Origin: Chaetoderma sp. LZ-2023a
Lineage: Eukaryota > Mollusca > Caudofoveata > Chaetodermatida > Chaetodermatidae
Assembly: GCA_034401795.1 (NCBI GenBank)
Contig: CM067370.1
Location: 62,288,369 to 62,352,368, forward strand
Length of the DNA stretch: 64,000 nt
Direction of reading: 5' to 3'
Shown piece after piece: positions 1 through 10,384 of the stretch. Positions within the stretch are counted from its first letter, which is position 1. Every line of letters begins with the position of its first letter. The notes beneath the pieces are model-generated. The model was not told where the DNA came from. It saw only the letters and a program-made list of their open reading frames with translations, and searched no databases. Both the position numbers and the translations under genes were made by a program.

Positions 1-761
1 CCTGGTGTAGTACATCTAGGATCTTTGAGCGTTTTATTGTGTCAAAGGCTCGTGACATGTCAATGCCCATTTTGTGGAAATCCCAGTGTTTGGACATGAC
101 TACCGATACACGCATGCGTTGAGCCCATACAATGTCTGCGCAACTGTGTGCACGTTTGAAACCACTGACATGATCCTGTGAAGTAATCGATCCTGTCTCG
201 GATGCGGCATTGAGTAACATTGGATAGGATTTTCCGTATGCTGTTGATTAGCACAATGGGCCACAGATTGGCTGGGGACCCAGGTGGCTTCTTGGGCTTG
301 GGTAGTGCGATAAGGGTGCCTTGGCCTACAGCGGTGATGGGAAGGTGGTGCATAAAAGCTGAATTGATTAGGTGCATGATAGGTTTTGAGATAATGTCAC
401 TTGCATATTTGAATAGTTCATTGCTCATGCCATCAGGTCCAGATGCACGTCGATTTTTCAGGGCTTTAAGTGCCTTCTCAACTTCTGCTGTTTTAATTGG
501 TGTTAGTAATGGCCTTGGGGGGTCTCTTGAGAATGGGTGCAAGGGCTCATTATCGTTGTCAGTGAACTGTTCCTTGAACCATTCTCGGATCGCCTTGACT
601 TTTCCCTTGTCAGTCCCGATAAAGTGTCCTTCAGAGTTGTGTGCAGTGAGTGGTGGTGTGCAATCAGCAACTCTCAGGGCTCAGGCTGCCCGAAACGTTT
701 TGTGATAGTCATCCGTGGCAGTGATTTCAACTGCTAGGGAGTCTGCCTGTTGAATAACAAG
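1..761 (-). mobile_element. Non-LTR retrotransposon (LINE) copy A, part 1: linker and RT N-terminus
   Basis: Minus-strand translation gives the N-terminal part of a LINE reverse transcriptase: a segment like PIVLINSIRKILSNV, then RIRDRIDYFTGSCQ, then a decayed stretch covering the conserved MSRAFDTIKRS region. Homologous segments occur at 30260-29050 (-), 39585-40880 (-) and 55324-56625 (+), so the family was defined by comparison within the window. The copy runs off the left edge, so its RT palm and 3' end are not visible. It is interrupted at 761/762 by a DIRS-type element and resumes at 6305. Frames are broken, so this is a dead copy. The clade was not resolved; the APE-type endonuclease in part 2 excludes restriction-like-endonuclease LINEs. 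Confidence 0.85.
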
Positions 762-930
762 TTCTCCTTCGATCAATACTCACCATTCTATTACTTCTGA
801 TACAAGCTATCCTGGATAGCTGGGCCCTAGGACTATAGACTTAGTAAGCTTTACCGGCTCCTGGAACCGGGTACTCGGCTCCCAACTGCCGAGTACCCGT
901 TTGCCATGAAGCTCATTCTTGTTTGCATAG
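762..930 (+). repeat. DIRS left inverted terminal repeat
   Basis: Reverse complement of the segment ending at 6304. Shared blocks include CAATACTCACCATTCTATTA, AGCTATCCTGGATAGCTGGG and the GGTACTCGGC...GCCGAGTACC palindrome. The left arm lacks the ~35-bp outer extension seen on the right arm, as expected for the unequal ends of DIRS elements. Confidence 0.88.
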
Positions 931-1828
931 CAACAACAGCTACATGCTTTTTTGCAGTTGGAAGTCTTAAAGTTTGCTAAGTCTTTTTCTGTGATTGTGA
1001 TAGCTTTGTGTTCTAAGGATTATTTGGATTACCACGGAAGGAGCCGATGATAACCAGGTTGTATATTTCCATGTTATTCCATAGTTAAAAGACTTAGGTC
1101 TCCAAAATTTCGTGTGTGTGGCATGTTCCAATTTCTTACCCCGAATCTGGGACGTGTGTTAACAACGAAATATGCCAGATTGATCGCCTTCCTTTAACCC
1201 CAACAGGCGATCGGCAGATATGAAATAAGGTGTTGGCTATGCGGTGTTTAACACGAAAATCGGCTGACGTCGTTCTCTGTATGATCCGAGCGGGTGACGT
1301 CACACCTGAGTTGTATCAGATTTTTATGTGAAGAAAATGTTTCATTAATTCGCGCATCTGATTCTGGGTGCTGCGTACTGTATTGGTATCAGAAAAACTG
1401 GAATTTTCAAGTTTTGCGTGTTATCACGATCTGTTTGCAATGATCCTTGGTTTCAAAATTCTTGATTTAGATGTGTGGTCTGCGGTTTTAGCGTGTGCTA
1501 CAGCAGTTTGTTTACATTTTGTTGTTTCTTCACATAACGTTTTGGCCTTTGTTAGGAGTATAATTTATATTGATTAGTGAATATACCCCGAATGCTATGC
1601 GATATGGTTCCTGGTTCCGTTTATACATCCTTGAGGATCAGTTTATGGGTGTATCTTGCCCGCTTCGTTCTTGTCATCATAATCAATGCGATCTTTGCTG
1701 TAACGTTGCGAGGTGAGGTGCGGGAGGGTTAACATTTAATTTATGATCAAATTATTTGAAAATTATTTGTCTGCCTTCCATTCCTGGGTCGTTCCGCTTG
1801 CTTATTGTAGGTTTGTGTTTATTTATAG

Positions 1829-3857
1829 GCCAAGCCAGCCCCGCCATCATGTGACGAGTGCCATAAGTTCGTGAGGGTTCTGTTTAAGGACCATGTCTGC
1901 TTTAGATTTACAAATTGTAATCTTGATAATAGGTGTAACATTTGTGCAGTGTGGTCGTCCGATATGATGGTCTCCTTGCCCAGAAGGACTTGGCAGGGTC
2001 TGACGCGGGGTCAGGCGGTCTGAAAGTAAATCGTGGAGCGTCCGTTTCGGCCCCTGGGGGCGCGCCACATCTGCAACCAGAGGTTGCGGAGATGGCACTG
2101 CCGGCATGGTTTGGACCTGCTATGCAAGGCTTCCTGCCTGCCCTGGTGTCGTTCCTGCTTCCAAAAGTTGTAGGACAGTCTTCCCGTGCTTGGTATGGAC
2201 CCTGTCCTTGGACAGGGCTCTGGACTGGCCACCAAGGGAGCCGTCTCATACGGCTACCTGGCAGTCCCGTTGGGCTCTGGCCTGATGGGTTCTGTCTCTC
2301 TGCGGCCACCTCCGGGTGGTTCAGTAGCGGTGGCCGGTCTGTCAGGCATGGGAGCCATACTCCAGTGTTTCCTCGTCTGGTGACGACTCTTCGGAGTCGG
2401 AAGACGAGGAGGCCGAAGAGGAGAGATTGCTGCGGCCTGAGATGCCGCGGGTGGAGAGCATGGAGGTTGATTCCGTCCTGGACGGAACCACCTTCCATCT
2501 GTCTGGCTTGGCGCAAGCCAGGACAGCGGCTCCGCCCTTGGTTGAGGCCACTCCGGTACCGGGCACCGGTCCCGTGATGGTTGGTTTCCCGCCAACCGAC
2601 ATGGTGACGGGTGTGGCTGGCCAGGCGTGGTATACACCTATCTCGCCTGGTTCAGCGGTCATGCATGGGTGCCATTGGCGCCCGTGCTTGGCCATGGTTT
2701 TTCAACCGTTGCGGGAACCTGTGGTGACCTACTCCATGAACTGGTGTTTTCCATGGGGTGGCGGCGGAACCGTATGGTACCAGAGTTCCTGGCGTATCAG
2801 CAATGGCGTATCAGAGGCCGTTGCTGGTAGGGCCGTGAGCACGTCAATGGGTGACGTGTTCACGGAAGTGTCCTCTTCGGAAACAGACTGGTCGGAGGCT
2901 CTGTCTTGGCTAGCCAGGGTGGACCCGTCTGGGATTTCGACCACGGCCGAAGAGGATGCACCCCGTCCATCGGTGGCATCGATTAGGATGGGGATCTTGC
3001 CTGCAGCCCGGATCCAGTCTATTGGACTGGATCCAAGGTTTATGGAGTTGTTGGATGCTATTTATAGCAAACAGCTCCTGACCAAGGGCCAGCTTCTTGT
3101 GGCCTCCAGGGAGGTGCGGTCGACGTGTCGTATCCCACGGGGGGAATACAATAGATATGGTGTTGTTCCAGCGGTCACTGAGGATCGCTGGGTGCTGGGT
3201 GTCCAGAGTGCTGGAGCGGGTGACCCTGCCCCGACGCTGGTGGACAAGTCCAAGGGGCACCATGATGAAGTCCTGTCCCTATGTGATGAGGGGTGAGGGC
3301 AGCAATGTGCTGTCAATCACTCTTATCGCCTTCTTCAATCGGTGTGGGCTGAAGCGGGGGCAGGCTACGCTGTGCCACCTGTGGCGCTATCGTGTGTCAA
3401 TGATGGCCCGGTGCTGTCTATGGACGCATTGGCAAGGGTGCAAGCGCGAGTGACGAAGTGTGTGTATGGCTACTGCCGTTATGGAGCGTCTTCTTGGAAC
3501 GCCCCTTACTGGCCCTAGCATCTTTGGTGGCCAAGGGCGGGCCATCTTAGAACACACTGCCAGCATCGCGCAGAATCGGTTAGTGGTGAATCTGCAGCTG
3601 AAACTAGTGCGACAGGCGCACGCACTAGGGGCTGTAGCCAGGCCACTGACCGGGCAACCTTCTAAGTAGCAGAAAAAGCATAAAAGCAAGGCGAAAGCCA
3701 AGCCTACTGGGTCTTCTCACCTGCCTCCGGCGAAGAAGGCCAAGAAGGTTGTGGAGGCTCCTATCCACCCCAATGTTGCTCCTGATCACCCGAGATGCGG
3801 GAAGGGGAAGGGTAAGTCCTCGAAGGGCGGAAAGAAGGGAGCGGATCGTACCTGAGG
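1829..3857 (+). pseudogene. DIRS gag-like ORF, decayed
   Basis: The first readable frame (1829-2023, opening right after a TTTATAG acceptor-like sequence and ending at TGA 2021) encodes a cysteine/histidine cluster of the kind at the N-terminus of DIRS gag proteins: CDECHKF, then DHVCFRFTNC, then CNICAVWSSD. Coding-like sequence then moves between frames: about 2030-2430 in a second frame, about 2427-3294 in a third (acidic, Ser-rich, with SETDWSEALSWL and RFMELLDAIYSKQLL), ending in a strongly basic Lys-rich tail at about 3665-3850. These shifts and an internal TAG near 3667 show decay. The function, a nucleic-acid-binding structural protein, is inferred from position and composition. Confidence 0.6.
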
Positions 3858-4905
3858 GTACGAGGGCTCCCTTCGTATCTGCCTGGACCGCACCTGTGCG
3901 ACAGGAACAGCGGTGCCAGTTAGACCGGTCAAGCCAGGACCAAAATGGTTCTCTCTCTCTCGTCAACAGTCTGTTTATTTAGGGATGCGATTCGATCTCG
4001 AGGAGGGCAGGGTTTACCCGTCAGACCCCAGAGTGGTGTCTCTGTTAGCCGTCGATTGGGAAACCACATTCAGGCGAGGCGGTTTCTTCAGATGCTGGGC
4101 ATGATGGTCTCCATGGAGCAGGTAATCCCGTACGCTGCTCTGATGCGAAGACATATCCAGTTGTATCTGATGTCTGTGGAAACAGAGAACAGAACCCCTG
4201 TCAAAGCTGGTGCCAGTTTTGGAGCGTCAGAATCTCCTAGTAGGGGTTTCCCTGCACCTACCCCACCCCCGGCTGTCCGTGTACACGGATGCATTGCTGG
4301 AGGGATGGGGGGGGGCCTGCCTGGGAGAACACCAGGTCTCGGCCACATGGACTCTCCAAGAGAGCCAGCTGCATATCAATCTGTTGGAAATGATGGCAGT
4401 GCAACTGGCGTTGGAAAAATTTCTTCCGAAAGTCAGGGGCAAGGCGATATTGATACGGTCGGACAACTCGACAGTAGTATCATACATAAATCTTCGAGCA
4501 TTGGGGGAAACCCAACGGGGACTTGTTCACCACAAAGGAAAATGCTCAAATCATGACTTATGTCTCGCCGATTCCAGATCCAAATGCCATCGATACAGAT
4601 GCTCTGGTGATAAGCTGGAGAGAGATGCATGCTTACGCGTACCCACCCACCATTCTTCTACCGAAGATTTTGGTGAAGATCAGGAAGGAACCGTGCCTGG
4701 TCCTGCTAATAGCGCCATTTTGGCCCAGCAGGGCATGGTTCAAGGATCTTCTAGATCTGCTGGTGGACAATCCAGTGCAGTTACCCGAGATTCCGAACAT
4801 AATCTCCCAGGCCAAGGGACGCTTCCTACACGAGCGTCCCGAAATGTTCAAATTGACTGCGTGGATGTTATCAAACAACGTTCCACGTCGGAAGGTTTTT
4901 CTCGA
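3858..4905 (+). pseudogene. DIRS RT remnant with RNase H domain
   Basis: The region opens with what aligns to the very end of a DIRS reverse transcriptase (QQSVYLGMRFDLEEGRVYPS at about 3964-4023) and the following conserved segment (VSMEQVIPYAALMRRHIQLY). The RT fingers and palm, including the YxDD box, are absent: only about 80 bp separate the gag tail from the thumb-like segment. RNase H is recognisable at about 4270-4510, with candidate catalytic residues in VYTDALLEGWGG, HINLLEMMAV and RSDNSTVVSYIN. The segment shared by DIRS pols between RNase H and recombinase follows in another frame (YAYPPTILLPKIL, LLIAPFWPSRAWF at about 4630-4745). It cannot make an active RT. Confidence 0.8.
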
Positions 4906-5948
4906 CAAGCTGCGAAATTCATCACAGCTGCGAGGAGGTCAACCTTCAAGTCATATAACAACAAGGTTAACAGATTTACAGACTGGTGCGAAGGAAAGGG
5001 TATTGATACCTTTCAATCCACTATTCAGCAAATAGCACACTCTGTGAGCTGTACTTTTCAGGACTAGCTCCTGTCACAATTGCTGGATGCAAGTCGGCTT
5101 TGGCATCAGTTATCCCTTGTCTAGCCAACATGGATAGTCCAAAGGTGGCCCAGTTAAATGTGATGGTGAAGGGAATGAGCAATCTCCGACCGAGACAACC
5201 GGTAGTCATTCCAGCCTGGAGTCTATCTTTAGTGCTTAATGTACTGGCCAAGCACCCTTTCCAACTGTTGCGTTCGGCTAGTCTAAAGCATTTGACTCTA
5301 AAGGCAGTCTTTCTATTGGCAGCTTCCTCAACTAGAAGGCGCAGTGAGATCCATGCACTTTCAGCAGAGAGGGACCGATTTATTGTCTCCGGAGAGGGTC
5401 TGTATCTACTGCCAAGAGCAGAGTTTATGTCAAAGAATGAATCTTTGAAATATCTCGGCAAACGGATCATTATACCGAAACTAACTAGGTTTGATCGTGA
5501 TGCCAGTGTCTCGTGCTCAGACCATGCTTTAACTAAGTACCAAAGAGGGACAGACTCGTTACGGTCGAATGATAGACATCTGTGGATCTGCCATAAGAAG
5601 CCATATTGTGCCGCATCCATGGATTCTTTCTCTCATTGGGTAGTCGAATGCATTCAGACTACCCATGAGATTGCGACTGGGTACCAGGTGCAATGCGCAA
5701 GGGCAGACGATGTTAGAGGAATAGCCGCCTCAACCGCCCTTTACAATGGTGTTCCGTTAGAGGACATCATGGCTGTTGCACAATGGCACTGTGAGTCCTC
5801 TTTCACGGATTACTATAGGAGGGATGTGTCAGACTCCGCCAATCCACCCGCTTTAGCTGTTTTGAAACGAGAGTTATACGACCACACTGCTCTTCTCCCT
5901 TTTTTGGCATTTGTAAGACTTGCCCCTTCCCACCAGGCTACTGTCTAA
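4906..5948 (+). pseudogene. DIRS tyrosine recombinase, frameshifted
   Basis: The N-terminal SAM-like DNA-binding half lies at about 4906-5040 (ARRSTFKSYNNKVNRFTDWC). A frameshift near 5040 moves the frame, which continues as LCELYFSGLAPVTIAGCKSA and stays open to 5948. The catalytic half shows the first Arg in SSTRRRSEIHAL, then RADDVRGIAAS where DIRS recombinases normally have a His two residues before Val-Arg (here Asp, codon GAC), and the Tyr box in SSFTDYYRRDV. The enzyme family integrates circular DIRS cDNA without duplicating the target. The His-to-Asp change plus the frameshift predict inactivity. Confidence 0.82.
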
Positions 5949-5959
5949 ATCTGGTGTAT

Positions 5960-6057
5960 ATCAGAAGTAATAGAATGGTGAGTATTGATAGAAAGAGAAT
6001 GAAGGAAATTTCAATTTCCCTTTCTCCGAGATCTAACAATACTCACCATTCTATTAC
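5960..6057 (+). repeat. DIRS internal complementary region
   Basis: The left half (about 5960-5997) is the reverse complement of the outer left end of the element. The right half (about 5999-6057) is the reverse complement of the outer right end, including its AAGGAAATTTCAATTTCCC block. The two are fused head to tail as they would be in the circular intermediate. This is the classical template feature used to regenerate DIRS ends. Confidence 0.88.
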
Positions 6058-6109
6058 GGACCAGCCTCCCAGGCCCACGGAGGCAAGCCATGGGTATCTC
6101 TTGTTTGGT

Positions 6110-6304
6110 GGCTATGCAAACAATATGAGCTTCATGGCAAATGGGTACTCGGCAGTTGGGAGCCGAGTACCTGGTTCCAGGAGCCGGTAAAGTTTACTAC
6201 GTCTATAGTCCTAGGGCCCAGCTATCCAGGATAGCTTGTATCAGAAGTAATAGAATGGTGAGTATTGTTAGATCTCAGAGAAAGGGAAATTGAAATTTCC
6301 TTCA
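6110..6304 (-). repeat. DIRS right inverted terminal repeat
   Basis: Inverted copy of 762-930 plus an outer ~35-bp extension (GATCTCAGAGAAAGGG and AAATTGAAATTTCC) that is absent on the left but present in the internal complementary region. It ends at CCTTCA; the host LINE resumes at 6305 with ATCTTCTAAGC. Confidence 0.87.
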
Positions 6305-7740
6305 ATCTTCTAAGCATTCGCTAATGTGGCGCAGAATAATATTGCGCTCCCGGCGTAGTGTGGTGCGGTCTTCACTTTGGCCACTTTGATAGATGCGCAG
6401 CCATAGCGCTTTCTGCTCTGCTGACAGTTTTACTACTAGAGGGTCATCAGTATACCTAGTTTGGTTGTTTTTAAGAACACCTATGGTGCTGGTGGCAGAT
6501 GATTCCATAGATTTCCGTATTTTGGCTAGGGCTTCGTTTGGATCGGAGCTGGTAGCAGATGATTCCATAGATTTCAGTATTTTGGCTAGGGCTTCGTTTG
6601 AATCGGAGCTGACCGATGTCAGCTATCTGCTCCCTGAGGGCTTTTTTGTATGACATTTGAATGTCAACATCGCTGATGAGCTTGGTTAGGTTGTAGGTGA
6701 CTCTACCCTACCCTCTTGCCTGGTATGGTGTTTATATATTATGTAGAGATCATTCATCTGAAGGCGTGTAATAACTAGCTTATGGTCAGAATTGAGGGCT
6801 GTGCCTCCATACGAACGAGCATTCCGGAGTAAGGGTTTTGCTTTTGTCTTGCTTAGTATGAAGTCTATTTGGTTGAAGACAGCTGTTGTAGCCTTAGAAC
6901 CTTTTGGGGCTTTGCGATCAGTAATGTGTTCCGTCCATGTTGTCCGGTGACGGCATGGGTGTTTGAAAGCTGTATTTGTGACAAATAGGCCATTGGAACT
7001 AAGGAATGCCACCAGGCATCTCCATTGCTGGTGCATGTGCCCTCTATAGGATCTCATGCATGAGAATAGTCCTGAACTTTTGTTTGCAATTCCGAGTTTA
7101 CCCAGCTTGGAGTTGAAATCTCCACACACGAACAGTTGCCATCTAGCTGGGATTGTAATGGCGGAGCTCTGTTCTGCATCTAGAAGGAATTTAATATTGC
7201 TGGATTCTCTATGGCTTTTTCGGTAGCTGGGCCGTATGCATTGACAATTTGACACTTAGTGGTGGTGTGTTTTTGTGTAGGTATAGCCAGGTCGATGAAT
7301 GCAACGTGATCACTGACGTATCCAAAACTAATGACATGCTCCAAGACCCTTGGTCCGATTACGAAGCCTAAGCCCCGGTATGTGGCCTGTTTTTGCTCCA
7401 TGAGCACTAGCTTATGGCCTGTCTGTAGTTACTGCTCTGAGTGTTTAGCTACTTTAGTCTCTTGAATGCATGCAATATCGATGTTATAGTGTTCATAGTC
7501 TGCACCTAGGGTTTGCCTCTGATGTTGCACTCAGACCACGTACATTCCACGTAGCTATGGTAAGCTCCTGGGAAGATTGCATTGTCCAAGGATGTCGAGT
7601 ACAGTTTCCTGTTTGAAGAAGGGTAGACATAATCAGAGTTGCCTCTGTATGCGGATGTCAGCCCGCAATCCTTGATGACATAGTTTCCCAACAAAGTTGT
7701 TAATTACGGGGGAGACCGGCGTGAAGGTGTCATCTTTCTT
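6305..7740 (-). mobile_element. LINE copy A, part 2: APE endonuclease and linker
   Basis: The continuation of the LINE split by the DIRS insertion. It carries the endonuclease (entry 6686-7560) and the endonuclease-RT linker. At 6483-6610 the linker contains a ~64-bp direct tandem duplication (two copies around GCAGATGATTCCATAGATTT) that the copy at 40560 does not have. The 5' limit near 7740 is approximate, where similarity to recognisable motifs stops. Confidence 0.8.
6686..7560 (-). pseudogene. LINE AP-type endonuclease domain, frameshifted
   Basis: Reading the minus strand from about 7560 gives the ordered motifs of the exonuclease-endonuclease-phosphatase fold: ATWNVRGL (N-terminal box), NIDIACIQETK (catalytic Glu), QIVNAYGPATEK, FVCGDFNSKLG (catalytic Asp-Asn), HRTTW, VFNQIDFILSK (Asp) and NSDHKLVITRLQM (catalytic Asp-His). 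At least one in-frame stop (about 7425) and a frame change (about 7190) break it. In intact elements this enzyme nicks the genomic target to prime reverse transcription. Confidence 0.85.
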
Positions 7741-8914
7741 CCCCATGAATCCTGATATTAAATGCTAAATTTTAACTATCCCCAAATGGCTGAAACTCCC
7801 CCAAATCATCCCTACAAATGTTTTGAATTTGCCACAAAATTACAACTATTTTCGCGCAGAGATCGTGCGATACCTGTAACCAGTGACCATCTTGTCCTGT
7901 ATAAACTCGCTCAGTGAAACTGCGAATAGCTAAAGCTGTTGATATTTGACTGACAAATATCAATGTTATGAGTCAAACATATTGGATATGATTGTAAACA
8001 TACGTTTTACTAATTTTCCTGGCTATCTGCATTGATATATATGTTAGAATAATAAATGAACTTTCCACGATGGCCTGTGCTTTATAGGATGAATTTGCAA
8101 TGGACAAAACCACCAGGAAACATGGAAATCTCCGCGCAGGGGTACAACTTAGCCATTATAACACATACATGTAGGCCTACTAAATAGACTACCATATGCT
8201 GCGAATACATTGGCCTAAGCTCGCTCTCATTGCAGTAGCTTGTATCGATCGATACCTAATGATACCCGCCAACATAAGAAGTGAATAAAGCTCTCGGGAA
8301 TTCAGAAGTTTTTGTCATATTGTCGGGTTCCTCTTTACTTGGGCTGTTGGGCAGTCACTACAAAGGCGCACAATTCTGGGAAATCGCTGACCAACCAGGC
8401 TGTAGTAATTGATATAAAATATTACGCAAAATATTCATTTCATATTATGATTTTTCTAGCAAACAACGGGCCGAAATTATAAAATATTAGCGCAGGAAAA
8501 GATAGGTTTTAAACATTTTTAACCATCCGATGTCCTATGATAATAATTAAAATAAGTTTTATTCCATTTGTGTGCGAGAAGTGCATTCTTATAAGTAGGC
8601 AACTTTCGTAGTCGTAATCATTAATTTATCAATCACTCTAACACTAGCCTGCCTCAAAACAACAATTTGACAGCTCTGGATAAATACATTATATGTAAGA
8701 AAAGCATGAAATATCATTTTCCCGTACGAAGAACAGTAACTTATATATCGCTAGACAGCTATATACTATTGAAATATTACTAATGAGAAGCAGATTATCT
8801 GCGTAACAAAATGTTATACCGCTTTTATCTTATATCTCGATATTTTGGTATCAGCAAAATCATATTGGTATGACTAACGGTATAGCAATGATACCAGTAT
8901 TCTGTATAATATCG
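7741..8914. other. No gene recognised
   Basis: AT-rich sequence without convincing ORFs, splice-flanked exons or tandem structure that I could see. Confidence 0.5.
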
Positions 8915-9730
8915 GTATATCGTGAAGGCATAGTTTCCGGATGATAACTCTGTTGCCATTTATCAGATCTCTTTGACACTTCATAGGGTGGTTGGACGTC
9001 GCCTGGTGAAGAAACCTATCTAAATTGACGTTGGTCCGAAATCCAAGATGGCTGCCAGCCACCAGTGGCCATCTTGAAAATTGGTTTCCGGATCGCTTTT
9101 TAGCTTCATAGGGTCATTGAACCATATCTGAGAGGAAGAGATCTATCCAAATTGATGATGATCAGAACTCCAAGATTGCCACCAGCCAACAGTGGACATC
9201 TTGACACTTGGTTTCCAGACGATAACATCATTACCATTCATCGGATCGTTTTAAAACTTTATAGAATGACTGGACTGGTTCTCAGGATGAAACCTATCGA
9301 AATCAATGATAATCCAAAATCCAAGATGCTACTGGTGGCTATCTTGAAAATTGGTTTCTGCATGAGAGCTCTGTTAAAGTTTATCGGATCGCTTTGAAAC
9401 TTGATAGGCTTCTTGGACTAGGTCTGTAGAAGAAACCTATCGATATTGATGATAATCCGAAATCCAAGTTGTCTGCCATCCAAGGGCAGCCATCTTTACA
9501 ATTGGTTTCCGAATGATAACCCCATTTCTGTTTAGCGGGTCGCTTCATAGGTTGATTAGACTACATCTGAGGAAGAAACATATTGAAATAGAAGATGATC
9601 TGAAATCCCAATATGGCCGACAGCTACCAGTGGCCCTCTTGAAAATTGGTTTCCGGACGATATCTCCATGACCATTTAGTAGGTTACTTTGAAACTTCAT
9701 GGATGACAGGTCGAGGTCTGAGGGAAGAAA
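8915..9730 (+). repeat. Diverged tandem array, ~130-155 bp units
   Basis: Six diverged units marked by TTGGTTTCCGGA-like starts near 8928, 9082, 9208, 9351, 9506 and 9647. Each continues with GATAACTC..TTACCATTTA, a GGATCGCTTTGAAACTTCATAGG segment and AAATCCAAGATGGC..CAGTGGCCATCTTG. The GGCCATCTTG core is shared with the larger pearl-like repeats further right. Non-coding. Confidence 0.75.
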
Positions 9731-10384
9731 TTGTTATTTTCTGATAGCGCTCATTCATTGGTTTGTCATTAGGGTGGGGATATTATGTGGCAGAGTTCTT
9801 GTTAAAAATGCCTTAGGTAATCATTTAAAATAGTACTCCTAAAATGTCCTGCCACACTGTTCATGTTTTAAAAAAATAGTTTTTCTGACCAGAACAGGTG
9901 AATTTCTGACAAATGTATATGATTTTACATGTAGAACATGACCTTTCTCCTTGAATTGCCAATGTTCCAGGTGAGCGATAGGGACTCTTCGGGCCTCTTC
10001 TACATTGTAGAGGAAAGTACAATAAATATCATAATCTTTTAAAAATTTCATATGGATAGTGTAACATGGTTATGATATGGCTGAATCTCCAAGTGAAACA
10101 TTTGAAAAATAGAGAGTTCTGTTGCACCAGAATCATATAAAGCATCAATACCACTGGGTCAGAAATTCAGGTAAGTGTCCCGCGCAAGGCAGCAGAGCAT
10201 GGCATGCTATGCAGATAATCCAGGTTTGGAGGAGTCAAGATCTGACAATTGTGGGTGGGTGAGTGCATGTTTGCTAGATAATACTATATCTCTCTGCTCC
10301 CACACAAGTCCTGGCTTGTTGAGTATTTTTACTCCTCTCCCGGATCCACCCCATCACTTTTGCGTTTTCACATGCGGTCGTCAT
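9731..10384. other. No gene recognised; one repeat-tail motif
   Basis: Mostly unassigned sequence. At 9966-9998 a CCAGGTGAGCGA...GGGCCTCTT motif matches the tails of the pearl/Helitron-like repeats, suggesting the end of a decayed copy. Confidence 0.4.

Larger units (their letters stand above)
762..6304 (+). mobile_element. DIRS-type tyrosine-recombinase retrotransposon, full length but internally deleted
   Basis: A 5543-bp element with the diagnostic DIRS layout: inverted terminal repeats (762-~930 and ~6110-6304), an internal complementary region (5960-6057) that joins the complements of both outer ends, and coding remnants in the order gag-like, RT remnant with RNase H, tyrosine recombinase. 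Boundaries come from comparison with the uninterrupted LINE copy at 40380. Joining bases up to 761 to bases from 6305 restores the LINE sequence (CAAG/ATCTTCTAAGC against CAAGATCTTTTAAGC) with no duplicated or lost bases. The absence of a target-site duplication is expected for recombinase-mediated integration. No methyltransferase domain was seen. The RT core is missing and several frameshifts are present, so the copy is non-autonomous. Confidence 0.9.

Noticed and set aside
2254..3316. Several minus-strand ORFs of 70-200 codons
   Set aside because: Antisense shadows of the GC-richer DIRS gag-like region; no recognisable motifs.
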